Assembly (NCBI GenBank): GCA_023405815.1
Contig: JAEXXM010000082.1
Span: 15,308 to 79,307, forward strand
DNA length: 64,000 bases
Source: Pseudomonadota bacterium
Lineage (GTDB): Bacteria; Pseudomonadota; Alphaproteobacteria; Rhizobiales; Hyphomicrobiaceae
Direction: 5' to 3'
Shown: piece after piece, positions 27,967 through 36,687 of the stretch
How positions within the stretch are numbered: position 1 is the first letter of the stretch
Layout: every line of letters starts with the position of its first letter
The notes under the pieces: generated by a model
What the model was told of the DNA's origin: nothing
What the model saw: the letters and a program-made list of their open reading frames with translations, nothing else
Database searches by the model: none
Made by a program: the position numbers and the translations under genes

Positions 27967-28277
27967 GGGGCATTCCTCGGCGGTGCTTCTATTGATCCAC
28001 TATTTCACGGTGGCTCCCGCCGCGCATCACGAAGTGTGCTGCCGGTCGGAGGTGATGCAACTCAGAGATGGTGCGTGAGCCGTGTGTGTGTCGGCTCGCT
28101 GCCGCGACTTGTCGAGAATCCTACAGATTTGTGTCGACGGTATTGGCGGACTCCGATGCCAGCCAAAGCGGCTGTGCCTAAATTCGCGGCGGATGCCTAG
28201 CTCTTCTCCGTCCTCAAGACGGCACTTATGCGGTTGCAGGGTCGCGCGGCGAGTTGACGCCCAGGCACGAGGGGCGG
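27967..28277. other. Intergenic region between the hydratase gene and the ahpC promoter
   Basis: About 310 bases with no supportable gene. It contains GGCACTTATG at 28221-28230, an exact copy of the ten bases at 28279-28288 inside the sigma-54-like promoter. In the first copy the following TTGC is three bases too far for sigma-54 recognition. Confidence 0.5.
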
Positions 28278-28292
28278 TGGCACTTATGTTGC
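28278..28292 (+). promoter_or_regulatory. Sigma-54-like promoter upstream of ahpCF
   Basis: TGGCAC-TTATG-TTGC, followed by A, matches the RpoN consensus with correct spacing and lies about 75 bp before the ahpC start on the same strand. No better sigma-70 promoter is obvious in the interval. Sigma-54 control of a peroxidase operon is unusual, so a chance match cannot be excluded. Confidence 0.6.
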
Positions 28293-28365
28293 AGCGCAAT
28301 GGTCCCGGCTCGACCCGAGTTTTAGCGAGCCCCCACGACGAGCTGCACAATCGGGAAAGACACGC

Positions 28366-28929
28366 ATGGCGCTTATCAACACCAAGATCAAACCGTTCAA
28401 GGCGAAGGCCTACAAGATGGGCAAGTTCATCGACGTGTCGGATGCCGACATCGCGGGGAAATGGGCGGTTTTCTTCTTCTATCCGGCGGACTTCACGTTC
28501 GTGTGCCCGACCGAGCTCGGCGATCTCGCAGATTACCATGCCGAGCTGAAGAAGCTGGGCGTCGAGGTCTTCTCAGTCTCGACCGACACGCATTTCACGC
28601 ACAAGGCGTGGCACGACAGCTCCGACACCATCGGCAAGATCCAATACGCGATGATTGGTGATCCGACCGGCACGATCACGCGCAACTTCGACGTGATGCG
28701 CGACGGTGAAGGCCTGGCCGACCGCGGCACCTTCGTCATCGACCCCGACGGCGTCATTCAGCTCATGGAGGTCACCGCCGAGGGTATCGGCCGCGACGCC
28801 AAGGAGCTGGTGCGAAAGATCAAGGCAGCGCAGTACGTGCGCAATCACCCCGGCGAGGTCTGCCCGGCGAAGTGGAAGGAGGGCGAGAAGACCCTCGCGC
28901 CGTCGCTGGAGCTCGTCGGCAAGATCTGA
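28366..28929 (+). CDS. ahpC: AhpC, alkyl hydroperoxide reductase peroxiredoxin
   Basis: A 187-residue typical 2-Cys peroxiredoxin. The peroxidatic Cys is in PADFTFVCPTE and the resolving Cys in HPGEVCPAKW. It reduces hydrogen peroxide, organic hydroperoxides and peroxynitrite and is recycled by AhpF. The start follows GGGAAAG. Downstream ahpF is separated by 66 bp and is presumably cotranscribed. Confidence 0.95.
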   Translation: MALINTKIKPFKAKAYKMGKFIDVSDADIAGKWAVFFFYPADFTFVCPTELGDLADYHAELKKLGVEVFSVSTDTHFTHKAWHDSSDTIGKIQYAMIGDPTGTITRNFDVMRDGEGLADRGTFVIDPDGVIQLMEVTAEGIGRDAKELVRKIKAAQYVRNHPGEVCPAKWKEGEKTLAPSLELVGKI

Positions 28930-28995
28930 GGTGCGGTGCCTCCCGCAATTGCGGGAGGCCGCTACCGCTCGCGATCCATCGTTCCGGAGCCAGAA

Positions 28996-30573
28996 ATGCT
29001 CGATGAATCTCTCAAGACCCAGCTCAAGGCATATTTGGAGCGGCTGACCCGACCCGTCGACATCACGGCAACGGTCAGCGACGCGCCAAAGTCAGCCGAG
29101 ACGATGGAGCTTCTGGGCGAGATCGCGGAGCTATCCGACAAGATCACGTTAAAGGATGATGGTGCCGATGCGCGGCGCCCTTCGTTCTCGCTGATGAGCC
29201 CGGGCGAAGACATCTCGCTGACGTTCGCGGGACTGCCGATGGGGCACGAGTTCACGTCGCTCGTTCTGGCGCTGTTGCAGGTGGGCGGATATCCACCGAA
29301 GGTCGAGCAGGCGATCATCGATCAGATCCGCAGCCTGAAAGGCGACTTCGCCTTCGAGACCTACTTCTCGCAGTCGTGCCAGAACTGCCCCGATGTGGTT
29401 CAGGCTCTGAACTTGATGGCGGTGCTCAATTCCCGTGTGCAGCATACGGCGATCGACGGGACGGACTTCCAGGCGGAGGTCGAGGCGCGCCAGGTGATGA
29501 GCGTTCCGAGCATGTATCTCAACGGGCAGTTGTTCGGCCAAGGGCGGATGAGCCTGGAAGAGATCCTGGCGAAGCTTGACAGCTCCGCAGCCGAAAAGGA
29601 GGCGGCCAGGATCGACGCGAAGGAGACCTTCGACGTTCTCGTCATCGGGGGCGGCCCGGCCGGGGCCGCGGCAGCAATCTATGCCGCGCGCAAGGGAATT
29701 CGCACCGGCATCGTGGCGGAGCGCTTCGGCGGTCAGGTGCTCGATACGATGGCGATCGAGAACCTGATATCGGTACAGCATACAGAAGGACCGAAGCTCG
29801 TTCAGGCGCTCGAGGCGCACGTGCGGGAGTATGAGGTCGACATCATGAACCTGCAGAAAGCGAAGGCGATCTCACGCGACCGCGAGTTGCTCGAGGTCGG
29901 ACTGGAGAGCGGCGCCTCGCTGCGGGCGAAGGCGGTCATCCTGTCGACGGGCGCGCGCTGGCGGCAGATGGAAGTGCCGGGCGAAGCGGAGTACCGCAAC
30001 AAGGGCGTGACCTACTGCCCGCATTGCGACGGCCCGCTGTTCAAGGGCAAGCGCGTCGCCGTAATCGGCGGCGGCAACTCGGGCGTCGAGGCGGCGATCG
30101 ATCTTGCCGGGCTTGCGGCGCACGTGACGCTGATCGAGTTCGACAACAAGCTGCGCGCCGACGATGTGCTGCAACGCAAGCTGAAGAGCCTCGGCAACGT
30201 CGATATCGTCCTCTCCGCCCAGACGACGGAGGTGAAGGGAGACGGTGCCCGCGTGACGGGCCTGACATTCAAGCAACGCACCACCGGCAAGGAGCGCGAG
30301 CTGGCGGTCGAGGGGATATTCGTGCAGATCGGCCTGCTGCCAAACACCGAATGGCTGAAGGGGAGCGTAGACCTCACGCCCCGCGGCGAAATCAAGGTGG
30401 ACGATCACGGTGCCACATCCGCCGAGGGCATCTTCGCGGCAGGCGACTGCACCACGGTGCCTTACAAGCAGATCGTCATCGCCATGGGTGAAGGCGCCAA
30501 GGCTTCGCTCGCGGCCTTCGACTACCTCATTCGCGCCACTGCTCCCGCCGAGCCGGAAGCCGAAGCAGCGTAA
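28996..30573 (+). CDS. ahpF: AhpF, alkyl hydroperoxide reductase flavoprotein
   Basis: A 525-residue FAD- and NADH-dependent disulfide reductase that reduces AhpC. The N-terminal double thioredoxin-like domain carries its own CxxC (SQSCQNCPDV). The FAD motif (VIGGGPAGAAAAI) begins near 215, the redox CPHC lies in TYCPHCDGPLF near 345, and the NAD(H) motif is VIGGGNSG. The ATG at 28996 is preceded by CCGGAGC; the in-frame extension back to 28936 is unlikely. It ends 2 bp from the convergent transporter gene. Confidence 0.95.
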   Translation: MLDESLKTQLKAYLERLTRPVDITATVSDAPKSAETMELLGEIAELSDKITLKDDGADARRPSFSLMSPGEDISLTFAGLPMGHEFTSLVLALLQVGGYPPKVEQAIIDQIRSLKGDFAFETYFSQSCQNCPDVVQALNLMAVLNSRVQHTAIDGTDFQAEVEARQVMSVPSMYLNGQLFGQGRMSLEEILAKLDSSAAEKEAARIDAKETFDVLVIGGGPAGAAAAIYAARKGIRTGIVAERFGGQVLDTMAIENLISVQHTEGPKLVQALEAHVREYEVDIMNLQKAKAISRDRELLEVGLESGASLRAKAVILSTGARWRQMEVPGEAEYRNKGVTYCPHCDGPLFKGKRVAVIGGGNSGVEAAIDLAGLAAHVTLIEFDNKLRADDVLQRKLKSLGNVDIVLSAQTTEVKGDGARVTGLTFKQRTTGKERELAVEGIFVQIGLLPNTEWLKGSVDLTPRGEIKVDDHGATSAEGIFAAGDCTTVPYKQIVIAMGEGAKASLAAFDYLIRATAPAEPEAEAA

Positions 30574-30575
30574 GC

Positions 30576-31820
30576 CTAGGTGATCATTCCCACGACGGCG
30601 CCGCTCATCATCGTCGCGAGCGTGCCGGAAAGGATGGAACGAGGTCCGAGCGAGATGATGTCATCCCTTCGCTCGGGTGCCATGGCTCTCATGCCACCGA
30701 CCAAGATTCCAAGGCTGCCGAAGTTGGCGAAGCCGCAAAGCGCGTAGGTCATCATAAGGCGCGACCGCTCGCTCAGCGCTTCGGGCGGAAGGTGCGCCAG
30801 ATTGATATAGGCGACGAACTCATTGAGCACGGTCTTGGTGCCCATGAGAAGCGATGCCGCGCCTAGCTGCTCTATCGGGATGCCGATCAGCCAAAGTAGC
30901 GGCCAAAAGGCGTAGGCGAAAATCTGCTGCAGCGTTATCGGGCCAGTCGCATAGGGAACGAGCCCCAATGCAAGGTTGGCCAGGGTCACAAGCGCAACGA
31001 GCACGATCAGCATGGCGATGATGGTGGCAACGATGCCGATGCCGTCGATGGTGCCGCGGACGATCGCCTCCATGTTGCTGGCCGGCGCATCGGCGAGTGA
31101 GAGTTCGCCGGTTTCTTGTGGATCGGGCGTGAACGGCACCATGAGCGCGGCAACTGCGAGCGCGGCGGGAGTGCTGATGATCGAGGCAATGAGAATGTGG
31201 CCCAAGGCGCCGGGGATGACGGGGCCGAGGATGGCCGCATAGATGACCATCATGGTTCCGGCGATGCCGGCCATGCCGCAGCTCATGAGGGCAAAGAGCT
31301 CGCCACGCGACATGCGATTGAGGTAGGGGCGCACCAGAAGCGGCGCCTCGACCATGCCGACAAAGATGTGAACCGCCCCCCCGAGCGCCAGCGCGCCACC
31401 GATGCCGAGTGTGCGGCGGAGCACGAAGGCCAACGCCCCGACGACGCGCTGCAGGATGCCCCAGTAGAGGAGCAGCGATGCCAGCGCACTGATGACGAGG
31501 ACCAGCGGAAAGGCGCGAAAGGCCAGGATGAAGCTCGACTCGGGATGGGTCGCGACGAAGGGGGGCGGACCGCTGCCCAGGTAACCGAAGACGAGCGCGG
31601 TGCCGGCGTCGGTTGCCTTCTGGAGAGCCGCAACCGCCTCGTTGAGGACCAGAAAGAAGCTCGTTGCGGGTGGAAACCTGATGAAGAGGAGAGCTAGCGC
31701 GATCTGCAACGTCACGCCGGCGATTACGACGCGGATGGGAATGTGCCACCGGTTCTCACTGAAAATCCAGGCAATGGAAAGCAAGCCCAGGAGGCCCAGG
31801 GCTCCGTGCAATACGGTCAT
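30576..31820 (-). CDS. Concentrative nucleoside transporter (NupC/CNT family)
   Basis: A 414-residue inner-membrane protein with N-terminal helices, the 'ISALASLLLYWG' and 'GGAVHIFVGMVEAPLLVRPYL' stretches, and a C-terminal NFGSLGILVGGM typical of CNT proteins, which import nucleosides with sodium or protons. The conserved Glu in VEAPLL and the later 'GTKTVLNEFVAY' substrate-binding segment are present. ATG 31820 is preceded by GGGGGAG. It lies 140 bp downstream of bdhA on the same strand but is probably a separate unit. Confidence 0.9.
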   Translation of the reverse strand: MTVLHGALGLLGLLSIAWIFSENRWHIPIRVVIAGVTLQIALALLFIRFPPATSFFLVLNEAVAALQKATDAGTALVFGYLGSGPPPFVATHPESSFILAFRAFPLVLVISALASLLLYWGILQRVVGALAFVLRRTLGIGGALALGGAVHIFVGMVEAPLLVRPYLNRMSRGELFALMSCGMAGIAGTMMVIYAAILGPVIPGALGHILIASIISTPAALAVAALMVPFTPDPQETGELSLADAPASNMEAIVRGTIDGIGIVATIIAMLIVLVALVTLANLALGLVPYATGPITLQQIFAYAFWPLLWLIGIPIEQLGAASLLMGTKTVLNEFVAYINLAHLPPEALSERSRLMMTYALCGFANFGSLGILVGGMRAMAPERRDDIISLGPRSILSGTLATMMSGAVVGMIT

Positions 31821-31846
31821 CCAGCAGTCTCCCCCGTCGGCGGACG

Positions 31847-31868
31847 TGCCCAATTATTTTATTGGGCA
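31847..31868. repeat. Inverted repeat between bdhA and the nucleoside transporter gene
   Basis: TGCCCAAT and ATTGGGCA form a perfect 8-bp inverted repeat around a six-base AT loop, in the leader of the nucleoside transporter gene. No T-run follows on either strand. It may be an operator or a weak terminator for the bdhA operon. Confidence 0.4.
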
Positions 31869-31960
31869 TCGGTGGGGGACGGCTACTCGTTTTTTCGAGG
31901 CAAGGAATTCGCGCTCGAAGGGCTCGTGACAGGCGCCCCGGATCTCTAAAGTGGCGTCTG

Positions 31961-32737
31961 TCAGTTCATGTGCCAGCCGTGGCTGACGATAATGGACTCT
32001 CCGGTGAGCGCGTTGGTCTTGAAGGCGGCGAGCACGAGCGCGATCTCGGCGATATCGGAGACCATGGTGAACTGCTTGTCGACCGTCTCGCCGAGCATCA
32101 CCTCCTTCACCACCCGCTCCTCGGTGATGCCGAGTTCGTGCGCCTGCTGGGGGATCTGCTTGTCGACGAGCGGCGTGCGCACGAAGCCGGGGCAGATGAC
32201 GTTGGAGCGAACGCCGTGCTGGGCGCCTTCCTTGGCCATGACGCGGGCGAGGCCGAGCAAACCATGCTTGGCGGTGACGTAGGCGGACTTCAGCGGCGAA
32301 GCCTCGTGGCTATGCACCGAGCCCATGTAGATCAGAGAGCCGGAGCCCTGCTTGTACATGTGCTTGACGCAGGCCTTGGTGGTGAGGAAGGCGCCGTCGA
32401 GATGGATAGCTAGAAGCTTCTTCCAGTCGGAGAATGGGAACTCCTCGATCGGGTGAACGATCTGGATGCCGGCATTGGAGACGAGGATGTCGACGCCGCC
32501 GAAATGCTTCACCGTCTCTTCGACACCGGCGTTAACCTCGTCCTCTTTGGTGACATCCATGGCCACGGCGATGGCGGTTTTCTCGTCGCCGAGCTCCTTT
32601 GCGGCTGCCTTGGCAGCTTCGAGGTTGAGGTCGGCGATGACGACGCGACCGCCCGCCTCGACATAGCGCTTGGCGATGCCGTGGCCGATCCCGCTCGCCG
32701 CGCCCGTTACGAGGGCAATCTTACCGTCGAGCTTCAT
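31961..32737 (-). CDS. bdhA: D-3-hydroxybutyrate dehydrogenase
   Basis: A 258-residue short-chain dehydrogenase that interconverts 3-hydroxybutyrate and acetoacetate with NAD. It has the nucleotide motif TGAASGIG, NAG at about residue 90, a Ser in GSVHSHEAS, and the catalytic YVTAK. 'HGLLGLARV' and 'CPGFVRTPLVDKQIP' are characteristic of this subfamily. AAAGGAAC precedes the start. It is last in the patatin-adc-bdhA operon, 14 bp after adc; together these act on polyhydroxybutyrate breakdown products. Confidence 0.93.
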   Translation of the reverse strand: MKLDGKIALVTGAASGIGHGIAKRYVEAGGRVVIADLNLEAAKAAAKELGDEKTAIAVAMDVTKEDEVNAGVEETVKHFGGVDILVSNAGIQIVHPIEEFPFSDWKKLLAIHLDGAFLTTKACVKHMYKQGSGSLIYMGSVHSHEASPLKSAYVTAKHGLLGLARVMAKEGAQHGVRSNVICPGFVRTPLVDKQIPQQAHELGITEERVVKEVMLGETVDKQFTMVSDIAEIALVLAAFKTNALTGESIIVSHGWHMN

Positions 32738-32751
32738 GAGTAGAGTTCCTT

Positions 32752-33492
32752 TCAGGGTTTCAGGTAGTCGTAGACGACCTTACCGAGGCCGAGTGTCAGG
32801 TCTGCGAGGATGTGCGTGGCGGAGATGACCTCGCGCACGGGGAGATCGGCGATGGGTGCCAGGGCGTGCGGGCGCAACTCCAGCGCGGCCGGACCGGTCC
32901 ACGCGCCTTTGAGGACGACGTCCTCCAGGCGGTAGTCGACGATTTCCAGAATGCGCGGCGTGCCGTCCACGTGGGGAATGATCTTCAGGAGATAGTTGGG
33001 TACGGCGAGCGAAGCAGCGACCGTTTCGAGGTCAAGCGCCTTGTGCTTGTAGCCCATGGTGCCAGTGGCGATGCGAATGGGGCCGTAGTCGAGCGTGCCG
33101 ACGAGAGTGTCGGTGGCGACGCTGAGGGTCGGGTTGGCGTACTTCTTGGGGAAGCCCCACAGCTCACGGCCACCGAAGATCGGCGGCCCGTCGTTGAGGA
33201 ACATGGCGAGCGTATAGCCGCCAGCCTTGCCCTCGAACCTCACCGGGACGACCTGGCCCGACTCGCAATAGTCGCCGAAGCCGGTCGAGTCCGGCATGCG
33301 GATAAATTCGTACTTCACGATCGGGTCGTCGAACGTCAGCGGCTCGGGCACCACCTTTTCGAGCGCCTCCCGATCGGTGCGATAGGTGATGATGAGGTAC
33401 TCGCGATCGACGAAGCGATAGGGGCCGGGGGGAAAGGCCGGGCTTGTCAGCGGCATGGCGAATGCGTTCTTGCGGACATCGGCAATCTTCAT
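32752..33492 (-). CDS. adc: Acetoacetate decarboxylase
   Basis: A 246-residue enzyme that decarboxylates acetoacetate to acetone and CO2 through a Schiff base. The lysine pair is in ELWGFPKKYANP, the first Lys being the nucleophile and the neighbour lowering its pKa in the studied clostridial enzyme. The ATG overlaps the patatin stop codon by four bases (ATGA), so translation is coupled, and the longer upstream frame is discarded. Confidence 0.92.
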   Translation of the reverse strand: MKIADVRKNAFAMPLTSPAFPPGPYRFVDREYLIITYRTDREALEKVVPEPLTFDDPIVKYEFIRMPDSTGFGDYCESGQVVPVRFEGKAGGYTLAMFLNDGPPIFGGRELWGFPKKYANPTLSVATDTLVGTLDYGPIRIATGTMGYKHKALDLETVAASLAVPNYLLKIIPHVDGTPRILEIVDYRLEDVVLKGAWTGPAALELRPHALAPIADLPVREVISATHILADLTLGLGKVVYDYLKP

Positions 33493-34625
33493 GCGCTCTT
33501 CCTCTCGTTCGCGGCATCCAATTCGCGTGTGCAGTCGAGCACCGTCACGCCCTCCTTGGGCGGCTGGCGGTTGGTCCACTCGGGGTGCTGCATCGTGTGC
33601 TCGACGTCCTCGCGGCCATGGAGCCAGTTCGTCTCGACCGAGTAGCGGGAGAACTCATAGTCATTCGAGTGGGTGGAATAGGCGGCGCGGCGGTGGATGA
33701 GATGAACAATCGTGATCGCCGCATCGCAGCCCATCTCGGCTAGCAGCTTCCAGTCGAGGCTGGCCTTGAACTCATCCGGCAGCACGCGCTCGAGGCGCCT
33801 GATAGCGCGACGTATGGTCTGCAGGCGCCGGAAGACGTCGGTGTTGAGGCGCGTGCGGCTCGAGTAGCGGATGTCCTTTTCGCGCTGGGCGACGTCGAGC
33901 AGCGTCTCGGGCATCGAGCCGCGCGCGCTGAAGAGGTCGATCTGAAAGATGCACATGTCGTCGCGCCGTCCGGTACCGTCGAGCACGTACTGCAGCGGAG
34001 TATTGGAGACGAGACCGCCATCCCAATAGGGCTTGCCGTCTATGACGACAGGCGGCAGTCCCGGCGGCAGGGCGGCGCTCGCCATGACGTGCTCGGGTGC
34101 AATATTGTCGCCTTTTCCAGTATCGAAGTAACGCATATTGCCGGACAGCACCTCGACGACGCCGATGCTGAGACGCGTCGATCCGGAGTTCAGCAGGTCG
34201 AAATCGACGAGATCGAGCAGCGTGGCGTGCAACGGGTGCGTATCGTAGACGCTCAGAGCTTCGGGGCTTGCCGGGGGCATGACGATTGCGGGGGGCACGC
34301 GCGGCTCGAAGAATCCCGGGACGCCAGTCGAGGCCACGAGGGCCGCGCTTGCTTCCACGAAGAAGCGCCGGGAAACGTCGTCTTCGGAAATCGGTGGGAG
34401 CAGCAACCGGCTGGAGACGAGCTCCCAGAACTGACTCAGCCTGGCGACGCGAGCCTCCGGCGGGTTGCCGGCGATGATCGCGGCATTGATCGCACCGATC
34501 GATATGCCAGAGAGCCATTCCGGTGTCTGGCCACCAGCGGCCAGCGCTTCGTACGCGCCGGCCTGATACGCGCCGAGGGCTCCGCCTCCCTGAAGCACGA
34601 GCACGGTTTTCTCGTTGCGGCTCAA
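33489..34625 (-). CDS. Patatin-like phospholipase family protein
   Basis: About 378 residues. The patatin domain shows the oxyanion stretch QGGGALGAYQAG, the Ser nucleophile in GISIG and the dyad Asp in 'YWDGGLVSNTP'. A C-terminal DUF3734-type segment follows. Proteins of this type sit in front of adc and bdhA in many rhizobia-related genomes and may act on polyhydroxybutyrate granule lipids or the polymer (inference). No ATG is available: TTG 34625 is preferred since CGGAG lies just upstream; TTG 34646 is the alternative. Confidence 0.87.
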   Translation of the reverse strand: MSRNEKTVLVLQGGGALGAYQAGAYEALAAGGQTPEWLSGISIGAINAAIIAGNPPEARVARLSQFWELVSSRLLLPPISEDDVSRRFFVEASAALVASTGVPGFFEPRVPPAIVMPPASPEALSVYDTHPLHATLLDLVDFDLLNSGSTRLSIGVVEVLSGNMRYFDTGKGDNIAPEHVMASAALPPGLPPVVIDGKPYWDGGLVSNTPLQYVLDGTGRRDDMCIFQIDLFSARGSMPETLLDVAQREKDIRYSSRTRLNTDVFRRLQTIRRAIRRLERVLPDEFKASLDWKLLAEMGCDAAITIVHLIHRRAAYSTHSNDYEFSRYSVETNWLHGREDVEHTMQHPEWTNRQPPKEGVTVLDCTRELDAANERKSA

Positions 34626-34711
34626 AACGGCGACTCCGTAGGACAACGGGCGGCAGGTGCTTGCTCCGCGCTATTGTGCTCCGAAGTGGTTTGCTGACTT
34701 CTTTAAAAGGG

Positions 34712-34739
34712 GTGCGGCAATACGATCCGTTTGCCGCAC
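34712..34739 (-). terminator. Candidate terminator or operator dyad before the patatin operon
   Basis: GTGCGGCAA and TTGCCGCAC form a perfect 9-bp inverted repeat with a 10-base loop. On the minus strand it is followed by CCCCTTTTAAAG, so it may end transcription of the small membrane protein gene just upstream (stop at 34759). Its symmetry would also suit a regulator binding site for the patatin-adc-bdhA operon. Confidence 0.5.
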
Positions 34740-34758
34740 AAAATTACGGCAGGTCCGT

Positions 34759-35121
34759 CTAGTCGCGCCGCTTGGTCTTTGACGCGCGGGCTCCGGCGAG
34801 CCGGGGATGCAGGTCGTCCGCTTCGGGCTCGTCCTCCGTCCTCCTCGCTTCTTCCGCCTTCTCCAAGGGCATTGTCATAATGCCGATGCCCATCGTCACA
34901 CTGGAGAACGTGATGATGTTGAAGGTATAGAGCAGGAGAAGGGGTACGAAGGGATTTTGCGCCTCGACGATAAGCCGCTTCAGGCCGGCAAGGTTCGAGA
35001 GGAGAATAACGGACACGACCGCGACGCCAATGGCCGCACCGAGTGCCAGGTGCAGTCCAAGGAACCGCAGCAGCGGAGGGATACGCTGCGATCCGGTCCC
35101 GTGTGGCTCGTGCTCACTCAT
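34759..35121 (-). CDS. Small membrane protein of unknown function
   Basis: A 120-residue protein with two predicted membrane helices (LHLALGAAIGVAVVSVILL at about 20-40, and a second around PFVPLLLLYTFNIITF) separated by a short charged loop. The cytoplasmic C-terminal tail is charged (EKAEEARRTEDEPEADD). I recognise no family with certainty. ATG 35121 was chosen since the region before it is unlike coding sequence; its ribosome binding site is weak. Confidence 0.65.
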   Translation of the reverse strand: MSEHEPHGTGSQRIPPLLRFLGLHLALGAAIGVAVVSVILLSNLAGLKRLIVEAQNPFVPLLLLYTFNIITFSSVTMGIGIMTMPLEKAEEARRTEDEPEADDLHPRLAGARASKTKRRD

Positions 35122-35258
35122 TGGCTCGCACGCTCGCTTTTCTGCGCCTATTGGGCTCGATATCGAGCCGGAAGGAACTCTAGCGCAAAATGTCGCAGTT
35201 GGCCAATCGCCCTTAGGGCGACGAGCGAGCACCGCACCCGGATTCCGTGCGCAAACGC

Positions 35259-36050
35259 CTAGCCGGCGGCCTTCTCGGCGTCATCATGGACTGCACCAGG
35301 ATCGAGTTTCCAGTCGCGGATGCCCTCGGCCGTTGCCCCATAGACAGCGGCGCCGATGGCCTCGCCGACGGCCGTGTGCTTTCCGGCGTAGCGGACTTGG
35401 TCGCCGCCTGGTGGTGCCGCGATGGCGATGCAATCGGTTCCCGTTCCAGTGATCGCCATGCCGCCGCGACGCACGCCGGCGTCGAGAACCGCTGCGGTGC
35501 GTGCCTCGGTTGCGATCGAGACGGCTTCAAGCATGGCTGCGTCGGAGAGTGGATGCGCGACATGCACAAGTGTGTTGATCGTCCCGGCGAAGGGAGGAGG
35601 CAGATGCAGCCGCCTGCCGACGCGCTCGCTGTTCGACAATCCAACGGTCGTCAGGCAGCGCACCTCTTGATCCTCGACGCGCGCTCGCGCATAGCGATAG
35701 CGGCGGATGTCGCGCGAGGTCACGAGGACGACGGCATCGTCGAGCCCGGCGGCGGAGATTCGCTCACGTACCACCTCGCCGGCATCGATGTCGGGCGGCA
35801 GATCCTTGTTGCGGACCTCGAGCCATGCGACGCGTCTGGTCAATTGCAGACCAGGGTGCAGCATTGCCCAGCTCAGAATGCGCTGAGGCCGCTCAAACGT
35901 CACGATGATGAGAGGCGGATCGAGCGCCATCGAGAAGTGCTCGTGCATTTGATCGTCGTCGGCGTGCCCGCCCGCAATTGGCTGTCCCATGCCCCAATGG
36001 CTAGGGGGAGATTGCTCACTTCGCAACTCCGGTGAGCGTGCAATCTTCAC
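35259..36050 (-). CDS. cbiZ: CbiZ-type adenosylcobinamide amidohydrolase
   Basis: Up to 263 residues. CbiZ cleaves the aminopropanol side chain of adenosylcobinamide to give adenosylcobyric acid, a salvage route best known in archaea and acquired by some Alphaproteobacteria. The family core 'GTGTDCIAIAAP' and 'YAGKHTAVGE' near the C-terminus is clear. It neighbours cbiB, which can rebuild the side chain, and cobD, which makes the linker. The start is uncertain: GTG 36050 lies 15 bp after the LOG gene, ATG 35990 and ATG 35948 are alternatives. Confidence 0.85.
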   Translation of the reverse strand: MKIARSPELRSEQSPPSHWGMGQPIAGGHADDDQMHEHFSMALDPPLIIVTFERPQRILSWAMLHPGLQLTRRVAWLEVRNKDLPPDIDAGEVVRERISAAGLDDAVVLVTSRDIRRYRYARARVEDQEVRCLTTVGLSNSERVGRRLHLPPPFAGTINTLVHVAHPLSDAAMLEAVSIATEARTAAVLDAGVRRGGMAITGTGTDCIAIAAPPGGDQVRYAGKHTAVGEAIGAAVYGATAEGIRDWKLDPGAVHDDAEKAAG

Positions 36051-36065
36051 GTCGGACGTAGGATG

Positions 36066-36647
36066 TCAGCGCTGGTCGCGGCTGATCAGCTTAGCGACGG
36101 TCGGCGGGACGTAGCCGCGGATTGCCTCGAGCAGAGCATGCGGGTCGCTTTCGACCAGAACCATGTCCCTGTGAGCGGGGTGCAGGAACCCATCCTCGAC
36201 CACGTGATCGAGAAAGCCGAGAAGGGCGTCGTAGAAGCCGCGCACATTGAGGAAGGCGCAAGGCTTGGCATGGCTGCCGAGCTGGGCCCAGGTCCAGACC
36301 TCAAAGATCTCCTCCAGCGTGCCAATGCCCCCAGGCAGCGCCACGAAGGCATCGGACAGCTCGGCCATGAGCGCCTTTCGCTCGTGCATGGAGCCGACGA
36401 CGCGCAGATCATCGAGCCCGTTATGAGCGACCTCCAACTCGACGAGGCTGCGCGGGATGACGCCGAGGACCTCACCGCCGGCCGCGCGCGCCGCGTCGGC
36501 AACGGTGCCCATCAATCCGATCGACGCGCCGCCATAGACGAGGCCGATGCCGCTGTGTGCAAGCTGGCGGCCGAGGTGTGCAGCGGCCTCTCGATATTCG
36601 GCGTGCCGGCCCGGGCTCGATCCGCAGAAGACGCATATTCGGCGCAT
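36066..36647 (-). CDS. LOG-family nucleotide phosphoribohydrolase (TIGR00730 type)
   Basis: A 193-residue Rossmann-fold protein with the signature PGGIGTLEEIFEVWTW, the PGGxGTxxE motif of 'Lonely Guy' enzymes. Known members release cytokinin-type bases or other bases from nucleoside 5'-monophosphates; older annotations call them lysine decarboxylases, which is not supported. The start MRRICVFCGSSPG follows GGGAAG; the longer frame is discarded. Its place between cbiZ and cbiB is probably positional, though a role with base moieties of corrinoids is conceivable. Confidence 0.88.
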   Translation of the reverse strand: MRRICVFCGSSPGRHAEYREAAAHLGRQLAHSGIGLVYGGASIGLMGTVADAARAAGGEVLGVIPRSLVELEVAHNGLDDLRVVGSMHERKALMAELSDAFVALPGGIGTLEEIFEVWTWAQLGSHAKPCAFLNVRGFYDALLGFLDHVVEDGFLHPAHRDMVLVESDPHALLEAIRGYVPPTVAKLISRDQR

Positions 36648-36687
36648 GTTGGGACTTCCCTGGCGCATGAGAGGTTCGCGCCGCATA

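Noticed and set aside
28221..28234. Second sigma-54 promoter before ahpC
   Set aside because: GGCAC is present but the following TTGC is three bases too far for sigma-54 recognition.
36066..36647. Lysine decarboxylase
   Set aside because: The PGGxGTxxE motif identifies the LOG family; the decarboxylase label is a historical misannotation and no PLP site is present.
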